From Planctomycetota bacterium (lineage in GTDB: Bacteria; Planctomycetota; Phycisphaerae; UBA1845; UTPLA1): DNA of 64,000 nucleotides. Position 1 is the first letter of the stretch. Each line of letters begins with the position of its first letter. The DNA lies in assembly GCA_015654675.1 (NCBI GenBank), contig JAATGM010000020.1, positions 204,345 to 268,344 on the forward strand, given 5' to 3'. Below the pieces are notes generated by a model. It was given only the letters and a program-made list of their open reading frames with translations, was not told the DNA's origin and did no database searches. A program made the position numbers and the translations under genes. Shown in pieces: positions 48,401 to 57,011 of this stretch.

Positions 48401-50496
48401 TGATCGGTTACGTCTTGGATGTACCCGCGCCAGCGCGCAGTACCCTCGGCATCGACGCATGGCGCTGGGGCGTCGACATACAACCAACGAATCTCCCCGC
48501 TTACCGCGTGGCGGATGCGAACGGTGAAACGATGATCGCTGGGTGTGGCCGCGGAGCGGTCGATATCGGCAACATATGCCTCGGCATCCTCCGGCAGCAC
48601 GGTGGCGAAGTAGCGGCTCACGTCCTTCATCACTTCCGCGGCGGAAACTCCGATCAACGCTTCCATGCCGCCGCTGGCGAACGGTGCGCGCGCGGCGCCG
48701 TCGCGCCTTTTCTCGAACTCAAACACGACACAAGGCACGTTGTCGGTGATCTCGACGATGCGGCGGCGCGCCTCGCGTGAACGTTCCTCCACTTTGGCTT
48801 CCAGACGCCGATTGGCGGCCCGCAACTGCGCCACCCGCAACCGGTAGATCGCCAGTGCCACCCCGAGCACCAGTGCCGCCCCCAGGATGTAGAACGGCGA
48901 AGTGCGCCAGAACGGTGGCGGGATATGGATTGCTACGCGTAGCCCTTCCTCATTCCAGAGGCCGCCATTGTTGGCGGCCTTGATTCTTAGCGTGTAGTCG
49001 CCGGGTGGCAGGTTCGTAAAGCGGCCCGCGCGAGGCTCGCCCGGTGCCACCTCCTGCCAGCGCTCGTCCCAATTCTCCAGCCGGTAGGCGAAGCGGTTTT
49101 GCCGGGCATTGGTAAAAGACAGGCCGGTGAAACCAAACTCGAAGCTGGGATCTCGATAGTCGAGCTTCAGCTGGTCGAGCTTCTCGAAGGCCCTGATGGG
49201 CTTTATCTCCTCGCCCCCGACGCGCACCGAGGTCAGGTACACGACGGGCTTCTGCGGGTTGCTGACGAGCGCCGACGGATCGACGACGGTGAGCCCCTTG
49301 AAGCCGCCAAACCATAGTCTGCCGTCGGAGGTTTTGATACCGGAGTTGTCGAAGAACTGGGTGCTGTGCAGGCCGTCTTCGACGGTGTATATACTCATTA
49401 CCCGACTGGCTTCTGGGTCGAAGCGGAACAGACCAGCATCAGTGGGTATCCAGAGCTTGCCGTAATCGTCCTCCTGCACTTGGTGGGCGACGAGGTTGTC
49501 GGGCACGCCTTCTGTTGCGCCCAGCTTTTGGAACACTCCGGTTTCTGGATCAAAACGGTCGATGCCAACAGCGGTGGAAACCCAAAGCCGATGCGTTGAG
49601 TCCTGAAAGACGTCGTAGACCTGGTCGGAACTGATAGTCCGTGTGTCGCCATCGGAATGGCGATGGTGCGTGAAGCGACCGCTGCGCTTGTCGAACTTCT
49701 CCAGGCCGCCGCCCCAAGTGGCGATCCAGGCAGTATTGCCGTCATGCGCATCGAAGATGAAGCGGATCGAGGAATCCGAGGAAGGACTAGCCGAGTCGGC
49801 GTTGCTGTGCTTGTAGCAGTGGTAGTCGTAAGTGGTCTTGTTGAAACGACAGAATCCTTGCTGCAGATAGCCGGCCATCCAAAGCAGGTTGTCGTCGTTA
49901 GGGTCCTCGTGGATGGTGTACCAAATGGTGTCCTTCGTGAGCTGCTGTTTCACCTTGCCAGCCAGAGGATCCCACAGCACCAAGCCGCCATAGGTCGAGA
50001 TGTAGAAGTTGCCTTTGCTATCTTCGAAGAAACCGTTGGGGTAGTTGTGCGGCAGCGTGGATGGATCGCCCGGCTTGTGGGAGAAGTGGGTGAAGTCGTC
50101 GGTAGCTGGGTTGTAGCGGTCTAGGCCGGCGCCGAAGGTGCCGATCCAAATCGCGCCGCGACGATCCTCGAAGATGGGAATCGGGTCATTGCTGGCCAGA
50201 GACGCGGGCGTCAGCGGGTCGTGCCGGTAGAGCTTGAACTGCACGGCATCGCGATCCCACGTCTGCACGGTACCGCCGCTGTTCACCAGCCACAGGCGAC
50301 CATCGCGATCCTCCATGGCGGCGTTGAGTGCGCCGGGCATAAGGGTGTAGGGATTGCCGGAATTGAACCGGTACCGCTTGTTCTTCTCGGTCTTGGGATC
50401 GAACAGGTTCAGTCCGATGGTGTTGTCGGCGATTTGCAGCGGCAGTAACTCGCCAGTGCTCAGGATCTTCCATTGGAAACCCTTGACCGCCGGCAC
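45442..50496 (-). CDS. Hybrid sensor kinase with propeller sensor, PAS domains and two receivers; N-terminus truncated
   Basis: 1,684 residues as read from GTG 50496. In order: two-component-regulator propeller repeats (about 40-400; motifs like DRRGAIWIGTFGAGLDRY), a Y_Y_Y domain (about 430-510), one transmembrane helix (about 520-542), four PAS regions (about 560-1,120; the third and fourth are near duplicates, both with SERAAxILGE), HisKA with H1168 in ANMSHEIRTPMNG, a HATPase, and two receivers with D1460 (IITDLHMPGMDG) and D1604 (VLMDVQMPEMDG). Normal relatives begin with a signal peptide and further blades. Here these are missing, and in-frame sequence upstream of 50496 belongs to a recombinase on the other strand, so the propeller may not be exported. 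It heads the operon kinase, HD-GYP, Hpt, PP2C. Confidence 0.88.
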   Translation of the reverse strand: MPAVKGFQWKILSTGELLPLQIADNTIGLNLFDPKTEKNKRYRFNSGNPYTLMPGALNAAMEDRDGRLWLVNSGGTVQTWDRDAVQFKLYRHDPLTPASLASNDPIPIFEDRRGAIWIGTFGAGLDRYNPATDDFTHFSHKPGDPSTLPHNYPNGFFEDSKGNFYISTYGGLVLWDPLAGKVKQQLTKDTIWYTIHEDPNDDNLLWMAGYLQQGFCRFNKTTYDYHCYKHSNADSASPSSDSSIRFIFDAHDGNTAWIATWGGGLEKFDKRSGRFTHHRHSDGDTRTISSDQVYDVFQDSTHRLWVSTAVGIDRFDPETGVFQKLGATEGVPDNLVAHQVQEDDYGKLWIPTDAGLFRFDPEASRVMSIYTVEDGLHSTQFFDNSGIKTSDGRLWFGGFKGLTVVDPSALVSNPQKPVVYLTSVRVGGEEIKPIRAFEKLDQLKLDYRDPSFEFGFTGLSFTNARQNRFAYRLENWDERWQEVAPGEPRAGRFTNLPPGDYTLRIKAANNGGLWNEEGLRVAIHIPPPFWRTSPFYILGAALVLGVALAIYRLRVAQLRAANRRLEAKVEERSREARRRIVEITDNVPCVVFEFEKRRDGAARAPFASGGMEALIGVSAAEVMKDVSRYFATVLPEDAEAYVADIDRSAATPSDHRFTVRIRHAVSGEIRWLYVDAPAPCVDAEGTARWRGYIQDVTDQKRLEEARRRAEQELQRQAEELNTLANSIAQFAWMADAAGSIFWYNQRWYDYTGTTLEEMQGWGWQKVHHPEEIGRVVKSIQHAFATGEPWEDTFPLRSKDGEYRWFLSRALPIRDAQGRVVRWFGTNTDVTEQRQMEQAQQRQAEELKRINFLSDIALELTGCGYWHVDYSDPDHYYQSERAAKILGEPVKPDGRYHLQNEWFARLIEADPEVAKQTAERYQGAIEGRYQNYQATYAYKRPADGNVIWVHALGKVVRAENGHIRYMYGVYQDITQRIKDEATLRDAMEKLESATKAKSRQLEQSQRPAEELNRINILADSALDLASAGHWHFPLDNSGSYIPSERAARILGELPTPDHRYPLDQWAARVRAGDEAIAKATAENFAAAIAGTIPMYDATYLYKRPIDGRLVWIHALGHVVKDAEGKPTDMYGVIQDITAFKQQETDLRMALQKSDDATKAKSAFLANMSHEIRTPMNGIMGMTELALDTELTAEQRDYLVTVKSSADALLSLINDILDFSKIEAGRIELDPIEFLLRDSMGDTLSPLALRASAKDVELAYDIHPRVPDALIGDVYRLRQIIVNLAGNAIKFTDRGEVVITVTQKERNGDDVLLEVSVRDTGIGIAPEAASRLFKAFEQAEQSTTRKYGGTGLGLAISKQLVELMGGQIRLESTPGVGSTFIFTVKFKVGVARASATPEDAAKTLAGKVAIVVDDNETNRRIVGAMLGQWGLKVIAADSGKAALAMLDRASSGGQSVSLIITDLHMPGMDGFEFTTAVRAHPQFGSTTVMLLTSSASPGDQARCNELGVAARLLKPVKQSLLLDNVMRVLGAPDLAKAAAPARAPADAEPGDAVRPLKVLLAEDNAVNQKFAIRVLKGAGHSVAVANNGREAVQKTGSDSFDIVLMDVQMPEMDGLDATRAIRAREAAAGAGGSRLPIIAMTANAMKGDRDMCMDAGMDGYVAKPVKRELLFAEVARVLNGGSHAGN

Positions 50497-51240
50497 GCTG
50501 GTCGGATCTTCGACTTGTATCTCGAAATGGGGTCGCTGCTGACGACGGTTCGAGAGTTAGACCGGCGCGAATGGCGCGCGAAGTCGTGGCGTTCGCGGGG
50601 CGGGAAGACCATCGGCGGTGCGTCGTTCAATAAATGCAGTCTGCACGGGCTTCTAATGAACCTGCTGTACGTTGGAAAGGTGCGGCATAAGGAAGCTGTG
50701 TTCCCCGGTGAGCACGAGGCGATTATTCCGGAAGTGCTATTCCAGCGGGTGCAGAAGCGGCTGCGCGAAAACGCGCGGACGGGCGCGACTGAGGGCCGCA
50801 ATCGGCACGGAGCATTGCTTCGGCGGCTGCTGTATTGCAAGGCGTGCGGGCGGCTAATGCTCCATACGTTTACGACGCGCGGCAATACGCGGTATCGCTA
50901 TTACACCTGCACCAACGCCGTGAAGCGCGGTCGTCGCGTGTGCCCGACTGCGTCGTTGCCTGCGGCTGAGATTGAGCGAGCGGTCGTCGAGCAGATTCGG
51001 GGGATTGGCGATGATCCAGAGCTTCTGAACGAGACCCTGCGGCAAGCCCGGGCCCAATCGGAGGCGGCGATCGAGCGATTGGCGTCCGAGCGCCAGCTTG
51101 TGGCCGACGGTGCGAAGCGTTGTCACGGGGAGCTGCGTCGCCTGGCGGAGAAGGGGGGCGCAGTGCCGGCTCGCGTCAGACTGCCACTAGCTGAAAACCG
51201 CGGCTGGCACTTGGTATTTTACCCCTGCTGCCTTCGCTGA
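50497..51240 (+). pseudogene. Serine recombinase remnant lacking the catalytic domain
   Basis: The open frame formally begins at 50473, but recombinase similarity starts at about 50497 (GRIFDLYLEMGSLLTTVRELDRR). It keeps the middle recombinase domain (FNKCSLHGLLMNLLYVGKVRH, PGEHEAII), a zinc ribbon (CKACGRLMLHTF ... YYTCTNAVKRGRRVCP) and part of a coiled coil, and ends after an unusual tail. The N-terminal resolvase domain with its catalytic serine is absent. Its left edge is exactly where the hybrid kinase loses its N-terminus, so one rearrangement removed both. It is not the same enzyme as the intact recombinase at 33257-35194. Confidence 0.75.
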
Positions 51241-51635
51241 TGTTCGATCGATACGGGACTTACGCGGCGATGCGCCAAAACGCAAGAATGCTTGGGTCCT
51301 CCTAAACCGGCCGTTTTGGGCTTCGGCCTCGCTTGTCATTTTGGCAGGATGCATGTGGTCGGTCGCCATGACTTGCGGGTGGGCGTCCGCGATACCTATG
51401 TTTGGGTTTTGTACCTAGGCCGGCATATCCAAACATAGCGCAAACTCTTGCTAGGGTGCAGACTGCGCAAATCCACCAGACTGCTTCCACATGAATTCAG
51501 TTAATGTTTGGTTGCGGCGCAGTCTCTGGCATTCGTCTTGCTTGGCCAGTCGACTCGACTGCATCCCGCTTCGCTTGATGTCCTCGAGTGTTCGGGGATG
51601 AGCGTTGGGCGGTGGCTGTCGATGGAGATCCGGCT
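51241..51635. other. Gene-free stretch after the recombinase remnant
   Basis: About 390 bases; no convincing gene. It contains the inverted repeat listed at 51396-51438. Confidence 0.45.
51396..51438. repeat. Perfect 10-bp inverted repeat with 23-base centre
   Basis: CTATGTTTGG (51396-51405) and CCAAACATAG (51429-51438). AT-rich arms in GC-rich DNA near a recombinase remnant; could be a recombination or protein-binding site, or a hairpin. Confidence 0.4.
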
Positions 51636-51780
51636 ATGGATTCCTGGACTTTCTATCAGGACACGCAGGGTATGTGGCGGTGGCGGCGAACAGCTGCGAA
51701 CGGGCAGGTAGTTGGCGCGAGCAGCGAGGGTTATCGCAACCGGTCGGACTGCGAGGCTATCCGCGCATCGGGGTATCAGG
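51636..51780 (+). pseudogene. Truncated YegP/DUF1508-like protein
   Basis: ATG 51636 has GGAG eight bases upstream. The product begins MDSWTFYQDTQGMWRWRRT then NGQVVGASSEGYRNRSDC, the DUF1508 (YegP) fold signature. After about 48 residues the frame runs into sequence that is better read on the opposite strand as an HNH-type fragment, and stays open by chance to 52151. The family's usual end (LVKGS-type) is missing. YegP-like proteins are small and of uncertain function. Confidence 0.5.
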
Positions 51781-51842
51781 TGCTCATCCGTCAGCTTCGC
51801 AAATTCGCCACAGATGCGGCACAAACCGACATGCGAGCTCAT
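51772..51842 (-). pseudogene. N-terminal fragment of an HNH-type endonuclease
   Basis: From ATG 51842 the product reads MSSHVGLCRICGEFAKLTDEH and then LIPR, matching the start of a group of HNH proteins (C-x-I-C-G ... LTDEHIPP). The match stops at about 51775, where the sequence becomes the antisense of the YegP-like gene. Two unrelated gene fragments are therefore joined head to head. Confidence 0.45.
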
Positions 51843-52158
51843 GCGTCGATTCTTACATTGGTCTGCCACTATTTCAATTCCGGCGCAATCCATCTTAAGA
51901 TACGGTGCCTCGCGGCCGCGGCGGGCTGGCTGTGTGGAGCGCGGCTCGTGGATGCGCGACAGCCGAGCGCCCTCCAATCAGAATCCCCGCGGGCTGACTC
52001 TACTGGTGCGGGATTTCGGATCGCCTCAGAGCGGTGCGGCGAGATGATGGGGCGGATGCAGGCGGGGATGAATTGGTTGCGCGGAGCACAGTCGTTGCAC
52101 ACCGGCCACGGCTGCTACGATCGGCCAACGCGCTTGGCCAAGGCCAATTGATTCGAAA
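51843..52158. other. Gene-free stretch
   Basis: About 315 bases between the fragments and the convergent 3' end of the large dockerin-protein gene; nothing recognised. Confidence 0.4.
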
Positions 52159-55100
52159 TCACAACCCGATAATCAATGCGACAAATTGGGAAATGTCTGC
52201 CCCATCGACGCGAGAATCATTGTTCATGTCTGCCAGTGACAGCGAGCAGGACGGGTACGCTGCGGCGTAGGCGATTGCGTCGGTCAGGGCGAGCACAAAT
52301 GGCCCAACATCCGAAGCATTAACAACGCCGTTGCAGTTCAGATCGCCGGGTAGTGCTGGGACGGCGCAATCCGAGCGGGACAGAACGATGTCGTCGAAGT
52401 ACATGCCACTCGTGCCCCCTTGTGCGGGTTCACCGGCGTAGAGGTCGACGGCTTCGAGACGGCGCTCGGTTCCGCAGAATGGCGTCCCGAGGCCGCAGGT
52501 CCACGATCGGTTCTGAACGAATCGCACGCCATCGTAGAAGTAGTCCGCGCGATCGTTGTCGAGATCGAACTCGACCCGAAACTCGACCCACCTTCCCTTG
52601 ATCAGCGCGGTCGTGCCCGCGAGGAAGTCGGCGATGACCTGATTAGCGTCAGAATCAAAGTGGATTTGGAGGGCCCAACGATCGTCGGCCACAGGCGAGC
52701 CGGAGGGGTCGTCGTACGTGCTGAGCAGGCTCAGGTAGCCCGTTCCCGTGGCCTTGCTGGGAACGAACGTCATGGTCCGAAACATCCAGCGCCCAGAAGT
52801 AACGCCGAAAAAGCGACGCACCGTGTCGTCTCCCTGCCCTGTCGAGCCGCCGGTGCTGCCAACGATCTTGAGTGATTGAGTGCCGCTGAAGGCCTGCTCA
52901 GTCGTGACGCCGCCGCACACATCTTCGCTGCCGCTCCATTCCTCCCATCCGTTCAGCCCGCAGACCTCGTCATGGTGGGATTCGAATGTCTCGTTAAGGA
53001 ACGCAATGCAGGGGTTTTCGCACTCATCGGGGACTCCGTTGGTGTTGAGGTCGGGGCTGAAACCCGCGAGGATGTCGATAGTGTCGTCGTCGCCATTCAG
53101 ATTGCAGTCAAAGCCCGAGACCGGCAGTTCGACGATGGGCGGGTTGAACGAGCATGGACCGGCTATTGGAAGTGGGTCTGCTCCGGCGACATCAGCGACG
53201 ATGCAAAGCGTATCGCAATCGAGGCGCCTGCTGATCGAGGGGCCGACGCTGAAGACGAAACTTGGGTACGGAGGGTTCGTGCCCGAGCATGACCGCGCCT
53301 TGACCTGAAATATCCCCGGACTGGCCACCAGGTTTGCCCTGAGCTTCTGGCTGAACAAGCCCCCACATGAATTGCGGATGCTCGCGGCAAACGCCGTGGC
53401 GAGGCAATCCCTACTCGTCGGAACGCACGCAGAACCCGAGACGCATAACGGGCAGGGGTTTGTCACCCTTGCGCTGCGGTTGAAGCAACACGGCTGACTG
53501 AGGCACCAATCCCAGTTCGAGGTGCCCGATGGCCCCATCACCTGGAACAGCCTGGACTGCCAGGGGTTGTTCGGGCACGGGGAAAGCGCGCACGGACACG
53601 TGCCGGCAGTTGGATTGGGACCGATGACATTAAGCCGCCCACAACCGTGTTGTACTGCGACCGCGGAACCAACGCGGATGGCGTATGTCGTTGTATGCAC
53701 GGCGTTGAATTTGACGGATGAATGCACGCTTCCTGAGCAACTCGTTCCGGGACCCGCGTTGTCATTGAAGCCGCCCGGCACGAGGCTCCCTCCACAGATA
53801 CCATCGTAGACGGCGATCGCGGTGTCCAGGCTTGCTGGTGAGCCGCATGTGTTGAATTCAACGGGCCCATCGCAGGGGGGTGTATAGGAAAACCAGACGT
53901 CGTTGTGGATTGATCCGCTGGGTACGCTGGGAGGGCCATCGTTGGCCCCGCACGTGTTGAACGCGACAGACGCCCCGACGATTGGCGGCAGCGTACCGCA
54001 CCAATCATCGTTTGCGGGAGCCGGCGACGGAGGATCTAAGGAGATCTTCAATTTGAAATTATTGGGAACGAACGAGGGAAACCCACTCGCGACCCGGATG
54101 TAATAATGGGTGCACGCTTGAGCCGGCCATCCGACTACGCAGTCGTGGCAGACGATCGGCGGCGATGTGCAACTGGTGTGCACAGAAACCAGAAGGAGTG
54201 TACCCGCAGGGGTGATATCGCAAGGCGCATTCGGCAAGCATGTGGTCGCCGTATACTGCCCGTCGCATGCGGGAACAAAATCATACCAAACGTCCGGCAC
54301 CGGGGACCCCGGCGGGCAGCCACCAACGGTTGGATTCACTACCGCCCCAACAGTGGTCCCGAGCACGGTCTCGCCTGCGCGGATTGGGAAAGCGTTAGCG
54401 CAGTCATCATTCAACTCCGCGAGGATTCGGATTGGTATCTTGGGGCACGGGGAGAGTGGAAGGGCCGGCCCCGCAAGCCGGATCCAGTACATCGTGTTCG
54501 CCTTTGCCACAAACACAACCTTCGAAGCCCCTTGGTAGAAAGTGGAAAACGCATCGTCGTTGCAGGTCAATTCATTGGATGTTGCCGCGCTGGGGCAAGC
54601 CGTATGGACCGACAGGATCGGATCGTATGCGAGCCCGCTTCTGTTAAGTGTGTCGATCGTAAGCCGAACGTCGTAACACTGCGGACCCTTTACACAGAAC
54701 CACATGTCTTGGCTCGTGCTCGCAGCGTCGCAGGAGGATGATCCGTCCAAAGTAGCACCGGTGGCCGGAAAGAATTGGCTGACCGTTCTGCCCAGCGGCG
54801 GTATGGTCAGCGGCGTGCAATTTTGGCAGTCATCGTTGCTCGGCGGCGCCATTACAATCGTAATTGTGGCACTATAAATGATGCCGGACCGAACTGGGGC
54901 CTCGTCTCGGAGATAGACCTGAAGGTAGTTGATGCCCGCCTTCAAAAAGCTCGGTGGAAAGTACACTGGGCAGACGATAGTCTCATCCAGACGTCTTCCA
55001 CCCGCAATGAGAGGGAGTGCATGCCCGTTGATGTAAACACCCGCTGTATTTAGACCGTTCGTCCCGCCTCCGGGCGTGTCACCAATGCGATCGTCGGCGG

Positions 55101-55557
55101 CCCAGCAAAAGCAGATGTAAGCAGGGAGGGTTGCGCAAAGTACCGTCGGTGGCAAATCGAACCGTTGCGAGAGCAGTCGGCTCCCGGCGGGTGTATCGCA
55201 ATCAATGGCGATCGGCTGCGCGAGCGGGTCACACCGTAAACTAGCGAGGAACGAAGTCGGGCTAACCACTTTCATGCGCGTTGTGAGTGCGGCCGTGAAG
55301 TTCGCCGCGACAAAGGACGGGGGATAAGTCAATGGGCAGGCGGCTCCGCATGTGGGCCCGGTTGTAATGCTAGGATCTAGATCGCAGGCGATGACGCCGC
55401 CTCCACTTCGGAGTGTCCGAGTTATTGTTTGCCCCTTCACCCGCCCGACGTTTGTAACGCACGCGAAAAGAAGCACCAAAGCAGCGAGTTCGAGATGAAG
55501 TGGTCTGACGTATTCCCGGGCTGATCGAGTTCGTGGCAATTCGCAATAATTCTTCAC
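52159..55557 (-). CDS. Large secreted Cys-rich protein with dockerin
   Basis: 1,132 residues from GTG 55557 (GAGGAGCG upstream). The signal segment is at about residues 21-43 (LELAALVLLFACVTNVG). Residues about 55-265 form an unknown beta domain. Three or four PPC-like units follow, each opening (S/N)NDDC or ANDDWC with VWFSYTPPCDGPVEFNTCG-type cores. A Cys-rich segment (about 640-830) precedes a Ca-binding-like GFDCNLNGDDDTIDI/NTNGVPDECE unit. A concanavalin-like jelly-roll region is next (about 895-1,060), and a dockerin pair ends the protein (GDLNCNGVVNASDVGPF and ADMNNDSRVDGADISQF). It is probably a surface or matrix protein, matching the dockerin ends of the M64 peptidase and the giant beta-helix protein. 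Confidence 0.78.
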   Translation of the reverse strand: MKNYCELPRTRSAREYVRPLHLELAALVLLFACVTNVGRVKGQTITRTLRSGGGVIACDLDPSITTGPTCGAACPLTYPPSFVAANFTAALTTRMKVVSPTSFLASLRCDPLAQPIAIDCDTPAGSRLLSQRFDLPPTVLCATLPAYICFCWAADDRIGDTPGGGTNGLNTAGVYINGHALPLIAGGRRLDETIVCPVYFPPSFLKAGINYLQVYLRDEAPVRSGIIYSATITIVMAPPSNDDCQNCTPLTIPPLGRTVSQFFPATGATLDGSSSCDAASTSQDMWFCVKGPQCYDVRLTIDTLNRSGLAYDPILSVHTACPSAATSNELTCNDDAFSTFYQGASKVVFVAKANTMYWIRLAGPALPLSPCPKIPIRILAELNDDCANAFPIRAGETVLGTTVGAVVNPTVGGCPPGSPVPDVWYDFVPACDGQYTATTCLPNAPCDITPAGTLLLVSVHTSCTSPPIVCHDCVVGWPAQACTHYYIRVASGFPSFVPNNFKLKISLDPPSPAPANDDWCGTLPPIVGASVAFNTCGANDGPPSVPSGSIHNDVWFSYTPPCDGPVEFNTCGSPASLDTAIAVYDGICGGSLVPGGFNDNAGPGTSCSGSVHSSVKFNAVHTTTYAIRVGSAVAVQHGCGRLNVIGPNPTAGTCPCALSPCPNNPWQSRLFQVMGPSGTSNWDWCLSQPCCFNRSARVTNPCPLCVSGSACVPTSRDCLATAFAASIRNSCGGLFSQKLRANLVASPGIFQVKARSCSGTNPPYPSFVFSVGPSISRRLDCDTLCIVADVAGADPLPIAGPCSFNPPIVELPVSGFDCNLNGDDDTIDILAGFSPDLNTNGVPDECENPCIAFLNETFESHHDEVCGLNGWEEWSGSEDVCGGVTTEQAFSGTQSLKIVGSTGGSTGQGDDTVRRFFGVTSGRWMFRTMTFVPSKATGTGYLSLLSTYDDPSGSPVADDRWALQIHFDSDANQVIADFLAGTTALIKGRWVEFRVEFDLDNDRADYFYDGVRFVQNRSWTCGLGTPFCGTERRLEAVDLYAGEPAQGGTSGMYFDDIVLSRSDCAVPALPGDLNCNGVVNASDVGPFVLALTDAIAYAAAYPSCSLSLADMNNDSRVDGADISQFVALIIGL

Positions 55558-56048
55558 GTGCGCTCCTCGCCAATGACTCTTGCGGCCGGCTTGGCAATTC
55601 CTGCTTCGCCCGGTTCCCCGCCCGCGGCGAGCAGCGCCATTGTACAAAGCCGCTCCCCATATTCCCGATCTAATCTGGCATTTGTCTCGCGAATTCGATC
55701 GGCTGGTAGAAGCCAGGCCCTTGTTCACCAGCAATCGTCAAAATGCCTGGAAGGGCGTCGGGCGACACATATCGTGTCGAAGGCAAGTAAAGCCGAGGAC
55801 GGCCGATTTCAGGGCGCCATTTGGTCGACGGGACCGGCTCAGTTCTTCGCCGAGTCCAGGAATAGGCGACGGCTAACGCGTTCTCAGACAACCTGAGTGC
55901 AATCGACTTCGGGTTTTACCATCTGGTGCTCCTGCGAAGGCCGGCTCCCTTGATGTCGCGGATTGTCCGAACAGCGGCCACCGCTGAATCGCGTGGCGAA
56001 CGATACTCTTGAGAGTGGTTCGACCTCCCAAGAGCGATTCGAGCAAAA
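55558..56048. other. Gene-free stretch
   Basis: About 490 bases between the dockerin protein start and the 3' end of the next operon. Only chance frames; no hairpin terminator stands out. Confidence 0.45.
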
Positions 56049-57011
56049 TTACCTGCGGAGTTCCACAATCATCTCGGCGAGGGGCCAGCGGTATCGGCCG
56101 GATAGCAGGCGGCCGAAAGCTTCTTCCGTTCTTGGATGTTTTCTGGAGTGACCCCGGCCGGTTTCGCCTCTCGACCGCTTCTGTCCCCGGGATTTCCAGC
56201 TAGCAACCTGAGCCAGTGCATCGCGGAGGAATCCTCCGAATTCGTCGCGCATATGGTCGAACCAATGACCGTGATAATGCCACATTGCGGATTGAAGGAA
56301 GGAGGGGCGACTGGAGTCCTCCTGCATCGAGCTCAGCAAGCTTTCAAAGGCGAGTGAAAAGTCAACGAAATCAACAAATCCACGGATGGAAAGGTCCAGA
56401 TCGTCTGCCTGACTATCGCTGCGAAGAAGTGCAGCAAAAAATCGCTTGGGCGAGCTGATCGCGTTAAGCGTATCTGAAATGTCAACGCCGTTGCGGTCAC
56501 CGCCATCCAGGAACCAAAGAAATGTCTCGATCGGACCGTCGGACTCTCGCGTGCGAGTAAGCTCAAAGAACAATGGGAACTGCGACGCGAATGCTCGTGG
56601 GGCACTGGGAACCGCGCGGCGTCCATTCGATTCGAGCCGAATCCTGAACAGTTGCGGGAGCAGGAGCGGGTAGTTGCTTTCGTAATAGCGCAGGATTGCT
56701 GGGTTCTTCAGATATCGAAGCGCCGTTCTCCGGACCGGATCGCCGAGCGAGGAGGGCAGGTAGCCGGCGGTGCATGCCACTTCCATCATCGAAAAATAGG
56801 CCACCAGATAATCAAATGCATCGCGATCCCAGGTCTCCTGCGTGCCGATTTCTTCCTCGCTGTGGTGCCGCAGCAGTCGTTTTAGATTTCGCCGAGCCGG
56901 GCCGGTGGACCGCGATTGAGAAACGATCGTGACAGCCCTCGGCGCCCGGTCGGGATCGCCAAAATATACGTCGCGAATTTGCTCGTGCGTCATGATTGCA
57001 TTCGCGGTCAT
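56049..57011 (-). CDS. Uncharacterised 320-residue protein, second gene of a two-gene operon
   Basis: ATG 57011 overlaps the stop codon of the hydrolase gene (ATGA) and has GAGGAG upstream. The product is mostly helical: Arg-rich near the N-terminus (PARRNLKRLLRHHSEEE), aromatic-rich in the middle (YYESNYPLLLPQLFRIRL; MWHYHGHWFDHMRDEF), with a basic C-terminal linker (SRGQKRSRGETGRGHSRKH). No signal peptide, membrane helix or catalytic motif is seen. I do not recognise the family. The coupling to an alpha/beta-hydrolase suggests a joint function. Confidence 0.65.
   Translation of the reverse strand: MTANAIMTHEQIRDVYFGDPDRAPRAVTIVSQSRSTGPARRNLKRLLRHHSEEEIGTQETWDRDAFDYLVAYFSMMEVACTAGYLPSSLGDPVRRTALRYLKNPAILRYYESNYPLLLPQLFRIRLESNGRRAVPSAPRAFASQFPLFFELTRTRESDGPIETFLWFLDGGDRNGVDISDTLNAISSPKRFFAALLRSDSQADDLDLSIRGFVDFVDFSLAFESLLSSMQEDSSRPSFLQSAMWHYHGHWFDHMRDEFGGFLRDALAQVASWKSRGQKRSRGETGRGHSRKHPRTEEAFGRLLSGRYRWPLAEMIVELRR

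Noticed and set aside
51780..52151. Extension of the YegP-like frame to 187 codons
   Set aside because: Similarity ends near 51780; the rest is antisense of an HNH-type fragment and low-quality sequence.
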